DNA of 64,000 nt from Trichomonas vaginalis G3 (GCF_026262505.1 NC_067205.1:744001-808000), one strand, 5' to 3'; counted from the stretch's first letter, positions 40,064-49,875 are shown. Program-made: numbers and translations. The notes: a model not told the origin generated them from the sequence alone.

Positions 40064-41670
40064 ATGTACGCCGCTCAGAATATAACGCCAACAGTTTTGG
40101 ATGCTATGAATGGAAATGTTTCCGAATGGTATAACGAATGCGACAATGCCATTAGAAGGTCAGAAATAGTTCCTGGAACTTACGAATATACAACTGCTGT
40201 TTCTTATGGAAACGTAGGTGAGTTTGGAGAAGGTTCTTCAACAACAGTAGATATTGCTTGCGACAGGTTTCATATAATTTCTATTGACAACTCATTCTTA
40301 TACGTGGAACAAGACATTGAAATAAAACCTTCTGCCAAGTTGTCTGACAAGAAAGGTTGCAATGGAATTTTCTATGTCGGATACCAATATGCTCCAGAAG
40401 TTTTCATGGGATATAAGATATATTCTAACTCTGACTTAGTTCAAACAGTAACATGGGCAAACTATGAATGGTTCGCTTTAAGAAACTCAGTACAACCACA
40501 AGCTAGAGAACAAACAGACCAGTATGCAACTATTGAGAAAATAAGAAGACTTGACCCTAACGTTCCAGGAGTTTATGTTAACCTTTCTGGACAAACTGCA
40601 GCAGCAGTAACCAAAGTAAAATTGAAACTTAGAGTTCCTTTGTCATCTTTCCTCATCTTCAGGTTTTTAAGATACTTGCCAAACTGGGCAGGAAAAATTT
40701 CTATCGAACTTACTCCAAGCAAAAATAACTTAGTCATTGCACCAACACAAGACCCATTCACTCTTACAGAAGTAGTGGGAACAAATAAAACGTCATTCGC
40801 CGACTTTTGCAAAAACAAAGTTGACTTAGACTTTGGTTTCTCAAACCTCAACACTGAAGTAAACTATTATTTCAATGCTGCTGGAGATGCTTGGGACCCA
40901 GTTAAGTTCACATGCGAAAAATTTGAATGCAAGAGAATAGAAAGCAGACTTGCAGTCTATATGTTGGACCCAGATATTTCAAATGCTTTAGCTGCCAAAT
41001 ATATTGCAGTTCCGCTTATGTTCCCTATACACCAAATATCTGTCAAAGACTTTGCAGGTGAAGTTGGAAACCAAAGTGCTGACCCAGGTGCAAGAACAGA
41101 TATTGCTTTAACAACTGCAATGAAACATGCAGATACTATGTTTGTACTGTTCAGACAACTATAAATGACTATTCTTGCTTCTACAACCCTGGTATTAAAT
41201 ACCATATAAACATAGATGGCAAATACTATCCAAGAGAAGAATATTCTACAGTTGAGGATATGAGGTCATACAACTTGACATTAGATGCTATGAACTTTAA
41301 CAACAACTTCACAACAACCATTAACCCTGAAATGCAAAGTTCTATTATGCCATATGTGAAAGTATGGACTCATACAGGAGCTCAAAAAACTCAATATACA
41401 AATGGAGACCGTTCAAACTTTTGGCTTGGCATTCCATTTGCTGACTCAGAAGACTTTATGGGTGGTATTTCAACTGTTGGTACAGTTCAAATACAATATA
41501 CTGGTGACAGAGACGGTCCAGATGAATTGAAAGCAAAGAAGTTTACAAAACCAATAGCACTTTTCACGGAAGATGCTCTTTTGAAAATTCGTTCGATGAA
41601 ACCTGCTGGGGCTCCTCAGATTGGTATAACGACAGCTTCCATCGAGCAGATTTTGGCAGCAGGTCAGTAA
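40064..41670 (+). pseudogene. Major capsid protein-type region (double jelly-roll) of the Polinton-like element; broken
   Basis: Beta-rich sequence with the size and position expected of the Polinton major capsid protein, upstream of the small structural genes and packaging ATPase. Features seen are long alternating strands, aromatic-rich turns (WANYEWFALRNS), a PLSSFLIFRFLRYLPNWAGK block and, later, an NFWLGIPFADSEDFMGG block. These resemble double-jelly-roll capsid proteins by pattern; no profile search was possible. The region is broken, with about one break, and is listed as a fossil part. Confidence 0.55.
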
Positions 41671-41983
41671 GTTGTTCTTGAACTGACTTCTCTCCGTCAA
41701 ATATTGACAGTACGCCAGTTTTGACATAAAATTGTATTATAAACTTACCTTTAGAAATATCGGTCAGTTTTGTTGTTATATTTTTGTCTGCTTCAAGAAC
41801 TTTCACCATCTCGGTTATACCAACTTTCTTTGCTTTATGAAAATATTTTGGTTCAGCAAAGACTGCTATTCTATAACATTTTCCATTGTTTGTATAAAGA
41901 ACTACTCTGTCAATGAACTTGTATTGTTTGTGTGTGTAAACTTTGTTTTGCTTCAATTCGAAGAGATACTCAAATACGTCCAT
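41564..41983 (-). CDS. Unrecognised small protein of the Polinton-like element
   Basis: 139 residues on the minus strand, start ATG 41983-41981. Its 3' end overlaps the end of the capsid-type region tail to tail by about 100 bases. Mixed alpha/beta composition (YKFIDRVVLYTNNGKCYRIA). No motif is recognised. A divergent plus-strand gene starts at 42002, leaving an 18-base shared upstream gap. Confidence 0.5.
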   Translation of the reverse strand: MDVFEYLFELKQNKVYTHKQYKFIDRVVLYTNNGKCYRIAVFAEPKYFHKAKKVGITEMVKVLEADKNITTKLTDISKGKFIIQFYVKTGVLSIFDGEKSVQEQLTDLLPKSARWKLSLYQSEEPQQVSSNEFSKEHLP

Positions 41984-42001
41984 CTTTTTATTCTAAGTAA
42001 A

Positions 42002-42337
42002 ATGTCATTTCCGAAAAATAGAAGCGTAAGTGTTTCAAAAGGTTTAATGGCGGTGGCAGATGTGAAGTTAAATTCACCAACTCAAACAAACAGTCAAAGT
42101 GTTGTTGTCAATGTCAAAGAAAGAGATGTTGAAGTGGGGAAACCATACGAAGACGAAGATGGTATAACAATAGTTCCTGTAAAAGAACAACCAACATATC
42201 CTGAAGTTAGCAGAGACTTAAGTTCTGTTGCAGATATTCGAAACGACTACCAACAACTTAAAGACAAACTTAAAACTCAGGAGAAGATTTGTCAGGCTTT
42301 GGGTATAATGTTAAACTTGGTTGAGCACAACCTGTAA
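42002..42337 (+). CDS. Small unrecognised protein with C-terminal helix, Polinton-like element
   Basis: 111 residues from the ATG at 42002 (MSFPKNRSVSVSKGL), preferred over a longer in-frame start because it avoids overlap with the minus-strand gene ending its spacer at 41984. The N-half is Val/Ser/Glu-rich and extended, the C-terminal 35 residues form one helix (DIRNDYQQLKDKLKTQEKIC). It lies between capsid-type genes, so a minor structural role is possible. Confidence 0.45.
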   Translation: MSFPKNRSVSVSKGLMAVADVKLNSPTQTNSQSVVVNVKERDVEVGKPYEDEDGITIVPVKEQPTYPEVSRDLSSVADIRNDYQQLKDKLKTQEKICQALGIMLNLVEHNL

Positions 42338-42339
42338 AA

Positions 42340-42582
42340 GTGAACTCATATGTCATCGCACCTCATGAAATTTTGAAAGAACTATTGAAACTTTTGACAG
42401 AGGCAGACGATATAAACATCAAAGAAATAGAACCCGACATTGCTTGCTGTGGTGTTTCATATAATGTCATTGACAAGATATACGTTATGAAAGGAGGTGA
42501 AACGTTGAACTTAAAATATAGTTTCCCAGACGTCATAAAAATATTTGACGACCACAACATTTCATTAAAGTTTGTTTGCTAA
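42340..42582 (+). CDS. Short unrecognised frame, start uncertain, Polinton-like element
   Basis: 80 codons open from 42340, directly behind the previous gene and ending 4 bases before the next ATG at 42587. It lacks an obvious ATG at its front. The middle has a CC pair (EPDIACCGVSYNVID). Tight packing suggests a real gene in a compact plus-strand block. No family is recognised. Confidence 0.35.
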   Translation: MNSYVIAPHEILKELLKLLTEADDINIKEIEPDIACCGVSYNVIDKIYVMKGGETLNLKYSFPDVIKIFDDHNISLKFVC

Positions 42583-42586
42583 GTAA

Positions 42587-43393
42587 ATGGCAGAAGACAT
42601 AGTGGTTTATACTATTACGACTAAAAACCCTGAGTCATATAATTCTATAACAACAAACTTACAAAGTCCTCAAGGACGGTATTGTAAACTAACTTTAAAC
42701 ACAATGACGACTAAAGCCTGTTTTGCTCTTTTGACACCAGAAGACTTTGTTGTTGTGAATGGTAAAAAATACTTCTTTGAAGATACTTACTCAGATATAC
42801 CACCAACAGGTTTTGTTGACTTATTTAATACTTTAAGGACGGATGTAACATGTGCTGCAACTAGAGCAGGTTTCATTATGTTTGGATGTCCGACTGAGTT
42901 TAGTATAAACGATATGAGCTATAATACAAAACTTATATCTGGTTTTTACTACCAACAGTTTCCTATAACAGGAAAAGGTGTCATACAAGGTCTATCTGTT
43001 CCATTGACTTTAAGCACACCTATTTTATATATTGTTTCAAACTTAGGTTCAAAGTGCTATTCGAATGTCGACAGAAACTACTATGACCAAAAGATACTCA
43101 TGCGTATAAACAACACATTCTCTGCTGGTTTGCCTATTGTTCATTCGAATGCAGAGTTTTCAGCTTTAGTAAACTCAAACACTTTAGCAAACATAAACTT
43201 AACCTTAGTTGACGCAAACTTTGTTCCTGTAAAACTTTTATGTCCTATGTATTTGTCAATGACGGCAGAAAGTTTCGAATTGGAAGATGCAACTGGTGAA
43301 AGTATTGTACTACAAGAACAACTTCAACAACAAATAGCTCAAGAACAACAAATGGAACAAATGGAACAAATGCAACAACAAAGTCAAGAATAA
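42587..43393 (+). CDS. Candidate minor capsid/penton-type protein of the Polinton-like element
   Basis: 268 residues, ATG at 42587. Residues 1-230 are strongly beta (VVYTITTKNPESYNSITTNL, GVIQGLSVPLTLSTPILYIV), consistent with a single jelly-roll protein. The tail is Gln/Glu/Met-rich (QQQIAQEQQMEQMEQMQ). In Polintons the minor capsid (penton) gene usually lies close to the major capsid gene, as here. The call rests on size, position and strand pattern. Opens normally and looks whole. Confidence 0.4.
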   Translation: MAEDIVVYTITTKNPESYNSITTNLQSPQGRYCKLTLNTMTTKACFALLTPEDFVVVNGKKYFFEDTYSDIPPTGFVDLFNTLRTDVTCAATRAGFIMFGCPTEFSINDMSYNTKLISGFYYQQFPITGKGVIQGLSVPLTLSTPILYIVSNLGSKCYSNVDRNYYDQKILMRINNTFSAGLPIVHSNAEFSALVNSNTLANINLTLVDANFVPVKLLCPMYLSMTAESFELEDATGESIVLQEQLQQQIAQEQQMEQMEQMQQQSQE

Positions 43394-43421
43394 AAAAATA
43401 TTTTTTTTTATTTTTATAAAA
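43394..43421 (+). promoter_or_regulatory. A/T promoter-like motif of the Polinton-like element
   Basis: A-run, ATATTTTTTT-type run and TATTTTTATAAAAATG lie directly before the ATG at 43422. The same arrangement precedes many other genes of the element (44694 on the plus strand; 47915, 48615, 49875, 51810 and 52422 on the minus strand). Host genes in the window do not share it. Confidence 0.5.
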
Positions 43422-44655
43422 ATGTACAGAATAGACGTTTCAGATTTTTATGACTTCCAAGCCTTCAGAAATATGTGTCCATTTAGAGACTATAACAAAG
43501 CAGTCGAGAATTTGAAACGTTTAGTCATTTATGTTGACTCTGCCCCAGAATGTTATGTCATGAAAGAATGGGATGTTGTCTTTAACAAACCAAGAGCGAC
43601 AATAGTTTCAGAACAAGAATGTAGACAAAAACTTAAGAAAATAAAAGTCGTACAAGTTGGCATGAAGATGTTAGATGCTTGGGATATCTTATTGTCAAAG
43701 TTAGAAGATTTTTCAGTTCGAGGTATAAAGTTCTATACACCATCTCCAAACTTCTATTCTATCTTCACTGGATATAAATACGAACAAGTAGAATGGAAAG
43801 AAAATGTTATAGAAGCTTGGTTAGACCATGTCAAAGAAATTATATGCAATGGAAACGAAAGAGTCTATGAGTATATCTTATGTTGGTTTGCAAACATCTT
43901 ACAACATCCAAGTGCTAAGAATGAAACTGCTCTCATCATAATTGGAAACAAGGAACTGGTAAGAACACTTTCTTTACAGATATTTTGTGCAAACTGTTAG
44001 AGGGCTATTCGAACCCTAATATGACAAACTTAGAAAACATCTGCGGTAAATTTAACTCTTCAATAGAGAATATGAAACTTATAGTATGTAACGAACTTCA
44101 AAGTATAGATACAACAAAAGTTTTGAACTCAGATGCTTTGAAGAGTCTTATAACAGACAAAGTTGGAGTTGTTGAAAGAAAATATAAAGACCAAAGAGTT
44201 TGTGAAAATGTTGCAAACTTCGTCATGGTTTCAAACAACGCTGTTCCGATGAAGTTAGAAAGTTCTGACAGAAGATATGTAGTTGTCAGAACGTCAGATT
44301 CTCATATGCAAGATACAGAATATTTTGACGACTTAGCAAAACTTTGACACCTAACTTTTACAACCACTTGTTCTCATATTTTATGACATTAGATATTTCT
44401 AAGTTCAATCCAAGACAAATTCCACATACCGAAGAAAGACAAACATTGTTAGAAGCAAACAAGAGTGTATATGAACTGTTTATAGATGAGACTAACTTTG
44501 AGTGTTTAGATGAAAGGTCTTTGTACGACTCGTATAAACAATATTGTCAAGAGTATGGTTATATGACAGCATCTAAACGAACATTCTTGGCAAATGTCAA
44601 AAATCTTTTAGATGTTCAGAACGGCGTATATACAAAGAAAAATTTTTCTGAGTAA
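43422..44655 (+). pseudogene. SF3 helicase-like (D5-type) replication gene region of the Polinton-like element; broken
   Basis: Sequence blocks recall superfamily-3 helicases of D5/primase-helicase type: a YILCWFANILQHP helix with an IIIGNKE strand at the Walker A position, a KLIVCNELQSID strand at Walker B, and NFVMVSNNAVPMKLE then SSDRRYVVV, which match the sensor asparagine and arginine-finger segments. Such proteins unwind DNA during replication of virophages and polinton-like viruses. The region is broken, with about two breaks, and is listed as a fossil. Confidence 0.6.
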
Positions 44656-44693
44656 ATTTTAAAAAAAAATATTTTTTTTATCCGATAGAAAAG

Positions 44694-45113
44694 ATGGCAA
44701 AATTCATCTCAGTAAACAAGTACATGTCAGGACTTAAAGAAGAACTAGACCCATTCGCTTATTTGAATGTTTACTTCTACCATTTTGAAAAGTCTACATT
44801 TGACAAAGTTTGGAACATCGAACCGGTTAAGTTTGCTATTGTGACTAAAAATGGTGCGAAATTTGAAGACTTAGACATAGAAGGTTTGTTAGCAGTCAAA
44901 GAAAATTTTGACAGAAGGTTCTCAAACCTTAAAGAAGGCAAAGCATACAAACTTGTTATACCTTATGAACCAAAGAAAGCAGACGACTATGAATATTATG
45001 AGTCTAAGATAGTTGAAGTTCAAGGTAAATTGGGTAAAAAGATTTTAGAGTCTAAGCCAGTGTTTGCTCCTAAAGAGGAAGAGAACATTGACATTGACCC
45101 AGAAATGTTCTAA
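44694..45113 (+). CDS. Unrecognised protein of the Polinton-like element
   Basis: 139 residues, ATG at 44694 preceded by the shared A/T motif. Mixed alpha/beta N-half (FAYLNVYFYHFEKSTFDKVW) and Lys/Glu-rich C-half ending in an acidic tail (NIDIDPEMF). No domain is recognised. It lies between the helicase-like region and the minus-strand gene at 45130. Confidence 0.5.
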   Translation: MAKFISVNKYMSGLKEELDPFAYLNVYFYHFEKSTFDKVWNIEPVKFAIVTKNGAKFEDLDIEGLLAVKENFDRRFSNLKEGKAYKLVIPYEPKKADDYEYYESKIVEVQGKLGKKILESKPVFAPKEEENIDIDPEMF

Positions 45114-45129
45114 AAATAAAATTTTATTT

Positions 45130-45585
45130 TTACATGTCAAATTTCTTTTTCTCTGGAACTGGTTCAGGTTCTTTTTTCTCTTCTTCTACTTTCTTTTCTT
45201 TCTTTTCTCTCTTCTTCTTCTTCTCTGGTGGAGTTATGTCAAATTTGGCGCAACCATATTTATGTAAAAGGTCTTTGTCCTTTAATAGCTCTTCTATTCT
45301 GTTTTCTATTTCATTTTCAAGAACAGCGCATGTGTCTTCTTTGCATTCTAAGAACTTTTGTTGGACTTCATCTTTCCAATCGGCGTCATCTCTGTCAACA
45401 AGTCTGTCATTGACAAATTTGAAGACTGCTCTGCTTAATGTTTTATGGTTCTTGTCATATTCCCAGAAACAGAACTTTAGAACAAATTCACCTTTCTTGT
45501 TTACACTATGTAAGATTTTATGGTCTACAGATGTTTTGCTGTCGAAAAGCTTGTCTCGAATATAGATAGCGAAATCGCTAGACAT
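45130..45585 (-). CDS. Unrecognised protein with Lys/Glu tail, Polinton-like element
   Basis: 151 residues, start ATG 45585-45583, divergent from the packaging ATPase gene with a 35-base A/T spacer. The N-half is globular (ILHSVNKKGEFVLKFCFWEY). The last 45 residues are almost only Lys, Glu and Pro (EKKKKREKKEKKVEEEKK). Function unknown. Confidence 0.5.
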   Translation of the reverse strand: MSSDFAIYIRDKLFDSKTSVDHKILHSVNKKGEFVLKFCFWEYDKNHKTLSRAVFKFVNDRLVDRDDADWKDEVQQKFLECKEDTCAVLENEIENRIEELLKDKDLLHKYGCAKFDITPPEKKKKREKKEKKVEEEKKEPEPVPEKKKFDM

Positions 45586-45620
45586 TTCCTAAAAGATAAA
45601 ATTTTTAATTTTCTAAAAAT

Positions 45621-46496
45621 ATGTTAGAAAAAAAGTTTGCTGACATTGACAAGAAATTTGAGAATGTTTTAAACAAGAACAAGAGGAAGTTAGAAAATGC
45701 TCAGATAAAGCCTATACATGACAAGTTCTTATTTGCTCAGAATGGTATAACAGGTCTAATTGCACCACCTGGGTCGGGCAAGACTTTCACTTATCTTAAA
45801 ATGGCTGCACAACAACAAGAACTAGATGAGAAGAACCCATTCTATGAGTTAGTAGTCATTTGTAGTACTTCTGGTCAATTTGACCAAACCGTCAATTCGT
45901 TCAAAGATATTATAAAGAAGTCAAAATTAGTATGTATAAAAGACTCTGAGTTGTTGGATTGGATAAAGAAGTACCAAAGAAGAGTTTTGAAGTACAATGC
46001 TATAAATGAGTATGTCAATTCTAAGTTTAAAGACCCAAATGAGGAAATGCAGAGAATATTAGAGAAGAAACACTTCAGAAACAAACAGAAAGAGATAGAA
46101 TACATTTCGAAGAAATTGCAATCTTACGATTGGAAAACGTACCCTCATAGATGTCTTCTTATCTTAGATGACTTTGCTTCTCATCCTTTGTTAAAGAACA
46201 GAGAACAAGACATGTGTCGAATTCTTAAGAAGCTCAGACACTTTAACATTTCAGTTGTCATTTGTGTACAGACAGCAAAGAGTTTAAGTAAGGATGTTAA
46301 AAGAATACTTACTGATATCATACTTTTCCCTGGATTGTCCGAAGACGATTTCATGGAACTTATGAAAGAGTCCATGGCAGGTAAGTTTGACAGACATGAA
46401 CTATGGGAGAAGTACAAAGTCATACAAGACCCTCATACTTCTTTCAGAATTCATATCTACGCAAACAAAGTTCAAATTGTAAAAAGTCAAGCGTAA
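45621..46496 (+). CDS. A32-type (FtsK/HerA-like) genome-packaging ATPase of the Polinton-like element
   Basis: 291 residues. Walker A is APPGSGKT (48-55), Walker B is CLLILDDF (about 178-185), and a VVICVQTAKSL strand with a conserved Gln follows about 35 residues later. This order and the length match the packaging ATPases of Polintons, virophages and large DNA viruses, which pump the genome into the capsid. It is one of the two strongest family markers in the element. The frame looks whole. Confidence 0.85.
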   Translation: MLEKKFADIDKKFENVLNKNKRKLENAQIKPIHDKFLFAQNGITGLIAPPGSGKTFTYLKMAAQQQELDEKNPFYELVVICSTSGQFDQTVNSFKDIIKKSKLVCIKDSELLDWIKKYQRRVLKYNAINEYVNSKFKDPNEEMQRILEKKHFRNKQKEIEYISKKLQSYDWKTYPHRCLLILDDFASHPLLKNREQDMCRILKKLRHFNISVVICVQTAKSLSKDVKRILTDIILFPGLSEDDFMELMKESMAGKFDRHELWEKYKVIQDPHTSFRIHIYANKVQIVKSQA

Positions 46497-47021
46497 AAAT
46501 GTAAGTGTTTAGTCTTAGTCTGTTGTGGTGCTGGTGCTTTAGGTTCCTCTGGCTTGGGAATGGACTCGGTTGGTGGTACGTCAGTCATCTGTTTGTGTCC
46601 TGTCGGAAGGAAGGACTTTTTCTGTCGGAAGGAAGGACTCGGAATGTCGGAAGGAAGGACTCGGAATGTCGGAAGGAAGGACTCGGAATGTCGGAAGGAA
46701 AAACTTTTTCTGTCGGAAGGAAAAACTTTTTCTGAAGTTCGACCAAAAAGTTCTCAATTTTCGAAAATTTGAATGGTTTACGGACGAACAACAGGAAATT
46801 TTTTTCCAGTTGTCAGGAAATTTTTTTCCAGTTGTCGGGAAATTTTTTTCTTGTTGGAAGGAAGGACTCGGAATGCCAGAAGGAAGGACTCGGAATGTCG
46901 GATGGAAGGACTTTTTCTGTCGGAAGGAAGGACTCGGAATGCCAGAAGGATTTGACAAGACAATTTACCATCTAGAGCTACCTGAGCCATCTGAAGTCAA
47001 GACCAAAAATAAATGGTTCAT
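46497..47021. repeat. Direct-repeat tract between convergent gene blocks of the Polinton-like element
   Basis: About 46600-46950 is built from GGAAGGAAGGACTCGGAATG units (20-22 bases, about eight full or partial copies), with an inner set of CCAGTTGTCGGGAAATTTTT type units (about three copies near 46805-46850). It is open in several frames because of the repetition, so those frames are not called genes. It lies exactly where the plus-strand left half meets the minus-strand right half. Confidence 0.75.
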
Positions 47022-47915
47022 TTACTCTTCCTCTTTGAAGTTGTCAAAATACTCTGTTATTTTTTCTTTCAGTAGCGGCAAATCTTCTTTGAAGGTAAGT
47101 ATTGTACAACCTTTCATATCATAGTGTGTTTGAGGTAACGTATCTTGAACTATTTGTTTCACATCTTCATTTGGGGTCATTGAAATCGGTAAGTTTTCGC
47201 GATAGAACCAATTTCTGTCAGATTTGTAAATCTTAGCAAGGTCGTAAAAGCTTTTGTTGTTTCTTCTGACTAAATGCAACATAACCATATCTCTGTCTTC
47301 TTCATTTTCCATCTCTTCAGTGTAAATCATATACTTATAGTTCTTTTCCTTTCCTTTTGGTACCGAACGTGGTATTCTTTTCTGTATGTTTTTGTCTTTT
47401 GCTTCAAGCTTGTTCTCTAGCTCTTCACGTTCTTGTCTATGAAGTTCGTCAAGAAGTTTACAGACATACCATGAATAGCGAGCTGAAGCCCATTGTGCCA
47501 CATTATTTACAAGAAGTCTATGTACATACCAACCTCTCAAACCATTTGGCAATTTTTCACGATTTTCATAGAGTTTTGGCGACTGGGGTTTTTCTCCCAC
47601 TCGCTGTTCTTCACGATTTTCATAGAGTTTTGGCGACTGGGGTTTTTCTCCCACTCGCTGTTCTTCACGATTTTCAGAAAAAAGTCTGTCTCGCTGTGCT
47701 TCATTTAATAGTTCAATAGTGCTTTGGTTCCTAAACCAGTCTTTAGGAACCTTAGTATCTGGTGCAAAACATGCTGTCAAAATACTTTGCATTTGGTACA
47801 TATCGTCTTTGACCGAACGAATGAGACGGAGTTGTTTGTTAAACTGAACCCACTCATATTCTTCATTTATAGCTTCATGAACGATAGCAGTTGTTGTGTT
47901 CTCTGTTGTTGACAT
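47022..47915 (-). CDS. KilA-N domain protein with internal repeat, Polinton-like element
   Basis: About 297 residues from ATG 47915-47913 (MSTTENTTT); the frame is open further upstream but the A/T promoter-like motif lies at 47937-47958. VPKDWFRNQSTIELLNEA and GWYVHRLLVNNVAQWASAR form a KilA-N type DNA-binding domain (the 'W...T..L' and 'yVhp.L...ia.Was..' signature). Between them an 18-residue unit beginning ENREEQRVGEKPQ occurs twice plus a partial third, an in-frame DNA tandem repeat. The C-half is charged. KilA-N genes are common in large DNA viruses and their kin. Confidence 0.75.
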   Translation of the reverse strand: MSTTENTTTAIVHEAINEEYEWVQFNKQLRLIRSVKDDMYQMQSILTACFAPDTKVPKDWFRNQSTIELLNEAQRDRLFSENREEQRVGEKPQSPKLYENREEQRVGEKPQSPKLYENREKLPNGLRGWYVHRLLVNNVAQWASARYSWYVCKLLDELHRQEREELENKLEAKDKNIQKRIPRSVPKGKEKNYKYMIYTEEMENEEDRDMVMLHLVRRNNKSFYDLAKIYKSDRNWFYRENLPISMTPNEDVKQIVQDTLPQTHYDMKGCTILTFKEDLPLLKEKITEYFDNFKEEE

Positions 47916-48003
47916 ATCTGTCTTTATATTCCGGATAAAAAAATAAAAAAAAATAAAATTAGCGTTATTTTCTATCTTGTATAAAAGACCAAAAATAAAC
48001 GCT

Positions 48004-48615
48004 TTACATGTATTTTTCAGCAACTTCGTCAAATAATTTTATAGCTTTGTCGATCTCATCTACTTCAAACGTTTCTTTACCTTTCGTGGGAGCACCATAC
48101 ATTTTCTCAAACTTTTCAAGCAGTTCTGTTTCTGCAGCTCTCATATCGTTAACAAACACAACCTTAACTCTATTGACTGTAGAGTCATATCTTTTAGTTA
48201 TATTAAATGTTCTTCCTATCTTATATCTCTTTGTATTGAAGTCTTTCGGTTTCTGAACGATGTAAAGTAAGCCTTCACTGCAACGTTCCGTATCGAATGA
48301 ACCATATGTTATGAAATTATATCCAACAACTGGGTCTAACCATAACAAAACTATTGGTATAAGACTTTTGTCTATAAGATATGCTCTTGTTCCATGAAAT
48401 GCTACCGATATCAAAAGCTCAGGATTTCTTGTCAAAAATTTCTGAGTAGAAGCAATTTTAACCCAGTCCTTCGGTCTCTTTCCAAATGGAGATAAAATGT
48501 CTGACAAAGAATATTTCTTGTATTTCTTTGAGTATCTTACGTTTAAATCACATATTCTAACCATTTTGGTGTCATTGTCTATCTTTCTAACTGTTTCAAA
48601 CTCAATGTTTAACAT
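48004..48615 (-). CDS. KilA-N-like plus T5orf172 (GIY-YIG-type) protein, Polinton-like element
   Basis: 203 residues, ATG 48615-48613. The N-half has SPFGKRPKDWVKIASTQKFL and AYLIDKSLIPIVLLWLDPVVGYNFI, a KilA-N/Bro-N-like arrangement. The C-half (GLLYIVQKPKDFNTKRYKIG, RTFNITKRYDS, AAETELLEKFEKMYG, GKETFEV) matches the T5orf172/MUG113 branch of the GIY-YIG nuclease fold: Y-I, K-I-G-R-T, R-L/Y, E-x-x-L. This domain pairing is frequent in large DNA viruses and phages. Whether it cuts DNA or only regulates is unknown. Confidence 0.72.
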   Translation of the reverse strand: MLNIEFETVRKIDNDTKMVRICDLNVRYSKKYKKYSLSDILSPFGKRPKDWVKIASTQKFLTRNPELLISVAFHGTRAYLIDKSLIPIVLLWLDPVVGYNFITYGSFDTERCSEGLLYIVQKPKDFNTKRYKIGRTFNITKRYDSTVNRVKVVFVNDMRAAETELLEKFEKMYGAPTKGKETFEVDEIDKAIKLFDEVAEKYM

Positions 48616-48714
48616 TTTCTGTTCTTACATACAAAATAAAAAAAAATATTTTAAAAAAACTAGCTTTTATTTTCTATCTTAAGGAAATTCATGAAATTTG
48701 GTCATTTTTTTCAG

Positions 48715-48955
48715 CAAAAATATATTTTAGGGTAGAAGGGTATATCTACCCCGTTTTCTACCCTCATTTCTACCCTCTTGAATTTTCATGATTTCATCGT
48801 ACATGTTTTGTCAAACATGAACGTAAATGTTTTGTCAAGACTTCTTCGTAAATGTTTTGTCAAGACTTCTTCGTAATGAGCGTAAATCAGACAAAAATAT
48901 ATTTTAGGGTAGAAGGGTATATCTACCCCGTTTTCTACCCTCATTTCTACCCCAG
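48715..48955. repeat. Interspersed hairpin repeats, interior pair 1
   Basis: Two copies of the 65-base repeat centred on GGGTAGAAGGGTATATCTACCC followed by two further TCTACCC units, at about 48715-48792 and 48893-48953. Between them are degenerate copies of the 24-base tandem unit known from the inverted repeats. The stretch separates two minus-strand genes. Confidence 0.8.
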
Positions 48956-48960
48956 TTATT

Positions 48961-49875
48961 TTATAAGCGTTTTACATGGTAAACGTTATGAATTCGTGAG
49001 ACTCTAAACAGTTTTGTAGCTTCTATTTCTTCGCTGAGGATATCGAATGTTTTAACTATGCCGAAAGTCTCTTTATATTTCTTCTTGACGTCAGATAGAA
49101 GGAAATCTTCTGCTGTTGGATAGTTTTTGTTCAGAAATGTCAACATGTCCATTTTATCTTCTGCTGGTTTCTCTGCCTCCCTCTTTAAGTCAGCATAGTC
49201 GTTTCGCATACGTTCTATCTCTTTGACGGAGTAGTTATATTTCCTAATTGCTGCTTTACATTTAGAACATTGCGGGTTCATTTTTGCGTTATATTCTGAA
49301 ACCTTACCTGCTAGTATGACTAAGGCGTCAATGGTTTTCTTTAACTCAAAAGTTGCGGGTTTTATCTGTTCATTCCATATCTTACCTCTTCTATCTTTAT
49401 CTCTTATCTGCCATACACATTTTGCAACTAACGAAACAAAGTTGTCGTAGGTCTTAAATTCTTCAGATTTGTATATGTCAGAGATGTTCTTATATACCAT
49501 ATCGCAATCTTTGTCCATGACTTTGTGGTTGCAATGAAATCCAAGAAACTCATAGTTTACCTTTCGTATGAACTTCTTTATTTCTACTGAGTCAGTTGCT
49601 TTGACTTCTATTTCGTCGAATTCAGGAATAGTGAGTTTTTGTTGTTGGATTTCAGGAAGTTTAGGTAGATGGTCAATAATATCCTGCATTTCATAAAGAT
49701 ATTCTTCATTTGTTTCATCTTTTGCACTACAGTCTAAATCTCCTTGGAGAAGTTCTTGCTTTATCTTCTGGATTTCTGTTTCGAAAGTATATGAAGAAGG
49801 AATGAAGCTTTTCATTTCTACTAACATTGAAGTTGGGTTCATGACTAACGAGTTTGGTGCTGTTGTTGCTAACAT
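48961..49875 (-). CDS. Unrecognised protein with Cys pair, Polinton-like element
   Basis: About 304 residues from ATG 49875-49873, chosen because the A/T promoter-like motif lies just upstream (49876-49912). Helical, charged N-half; a single CSKC pair near the middle; a Lys/Arg-rich coiled stretch (RKYNYSVKEIERMRNDYADL). The last 60 residues (LTFLNKNYPTAEDFLLSDVK onwards) look like a winged-helix-type module by pattern. No family call. It is flanked on both sides by hairpin repeats. Confidence 0.5.
   Translation of the reverse strand: MLATTAPNSLVMNPTSMLVEMKSFIPSSYTFETEIQKIKQELLQGDLDCSAKDETNEEYLYEMQDIIDHLPKLPEIQQQKLTIPEFDEIEVKATDSVEIKKFIRKVNYEFLGFHCNHKVMDKDCDMVYKNISDIYKSEEFKTYDNFVSLVAKCVWQIRDKDRRGKIWNEQIKPATFELKKTIDALVILAGKVSEYNAKMNPQCSKCKAAIRKYNYSVKEIERMRNDYADLKREAEKPAEDKMDMLTFLNKNYPTAEDFLLSDVKKKYKETFGIVKTFDILSEEIEATKLFRVSRIHNVYHVKRL

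Noticed and set aside
46505-47124. Overlapping frames on both strands rich in GRKDSECRKEGLG-type repeats
   Set aside because: All arise from the GGAAGGAAGGACTCGGAATG direct repeats, which are open in several frames. No start context or domain.
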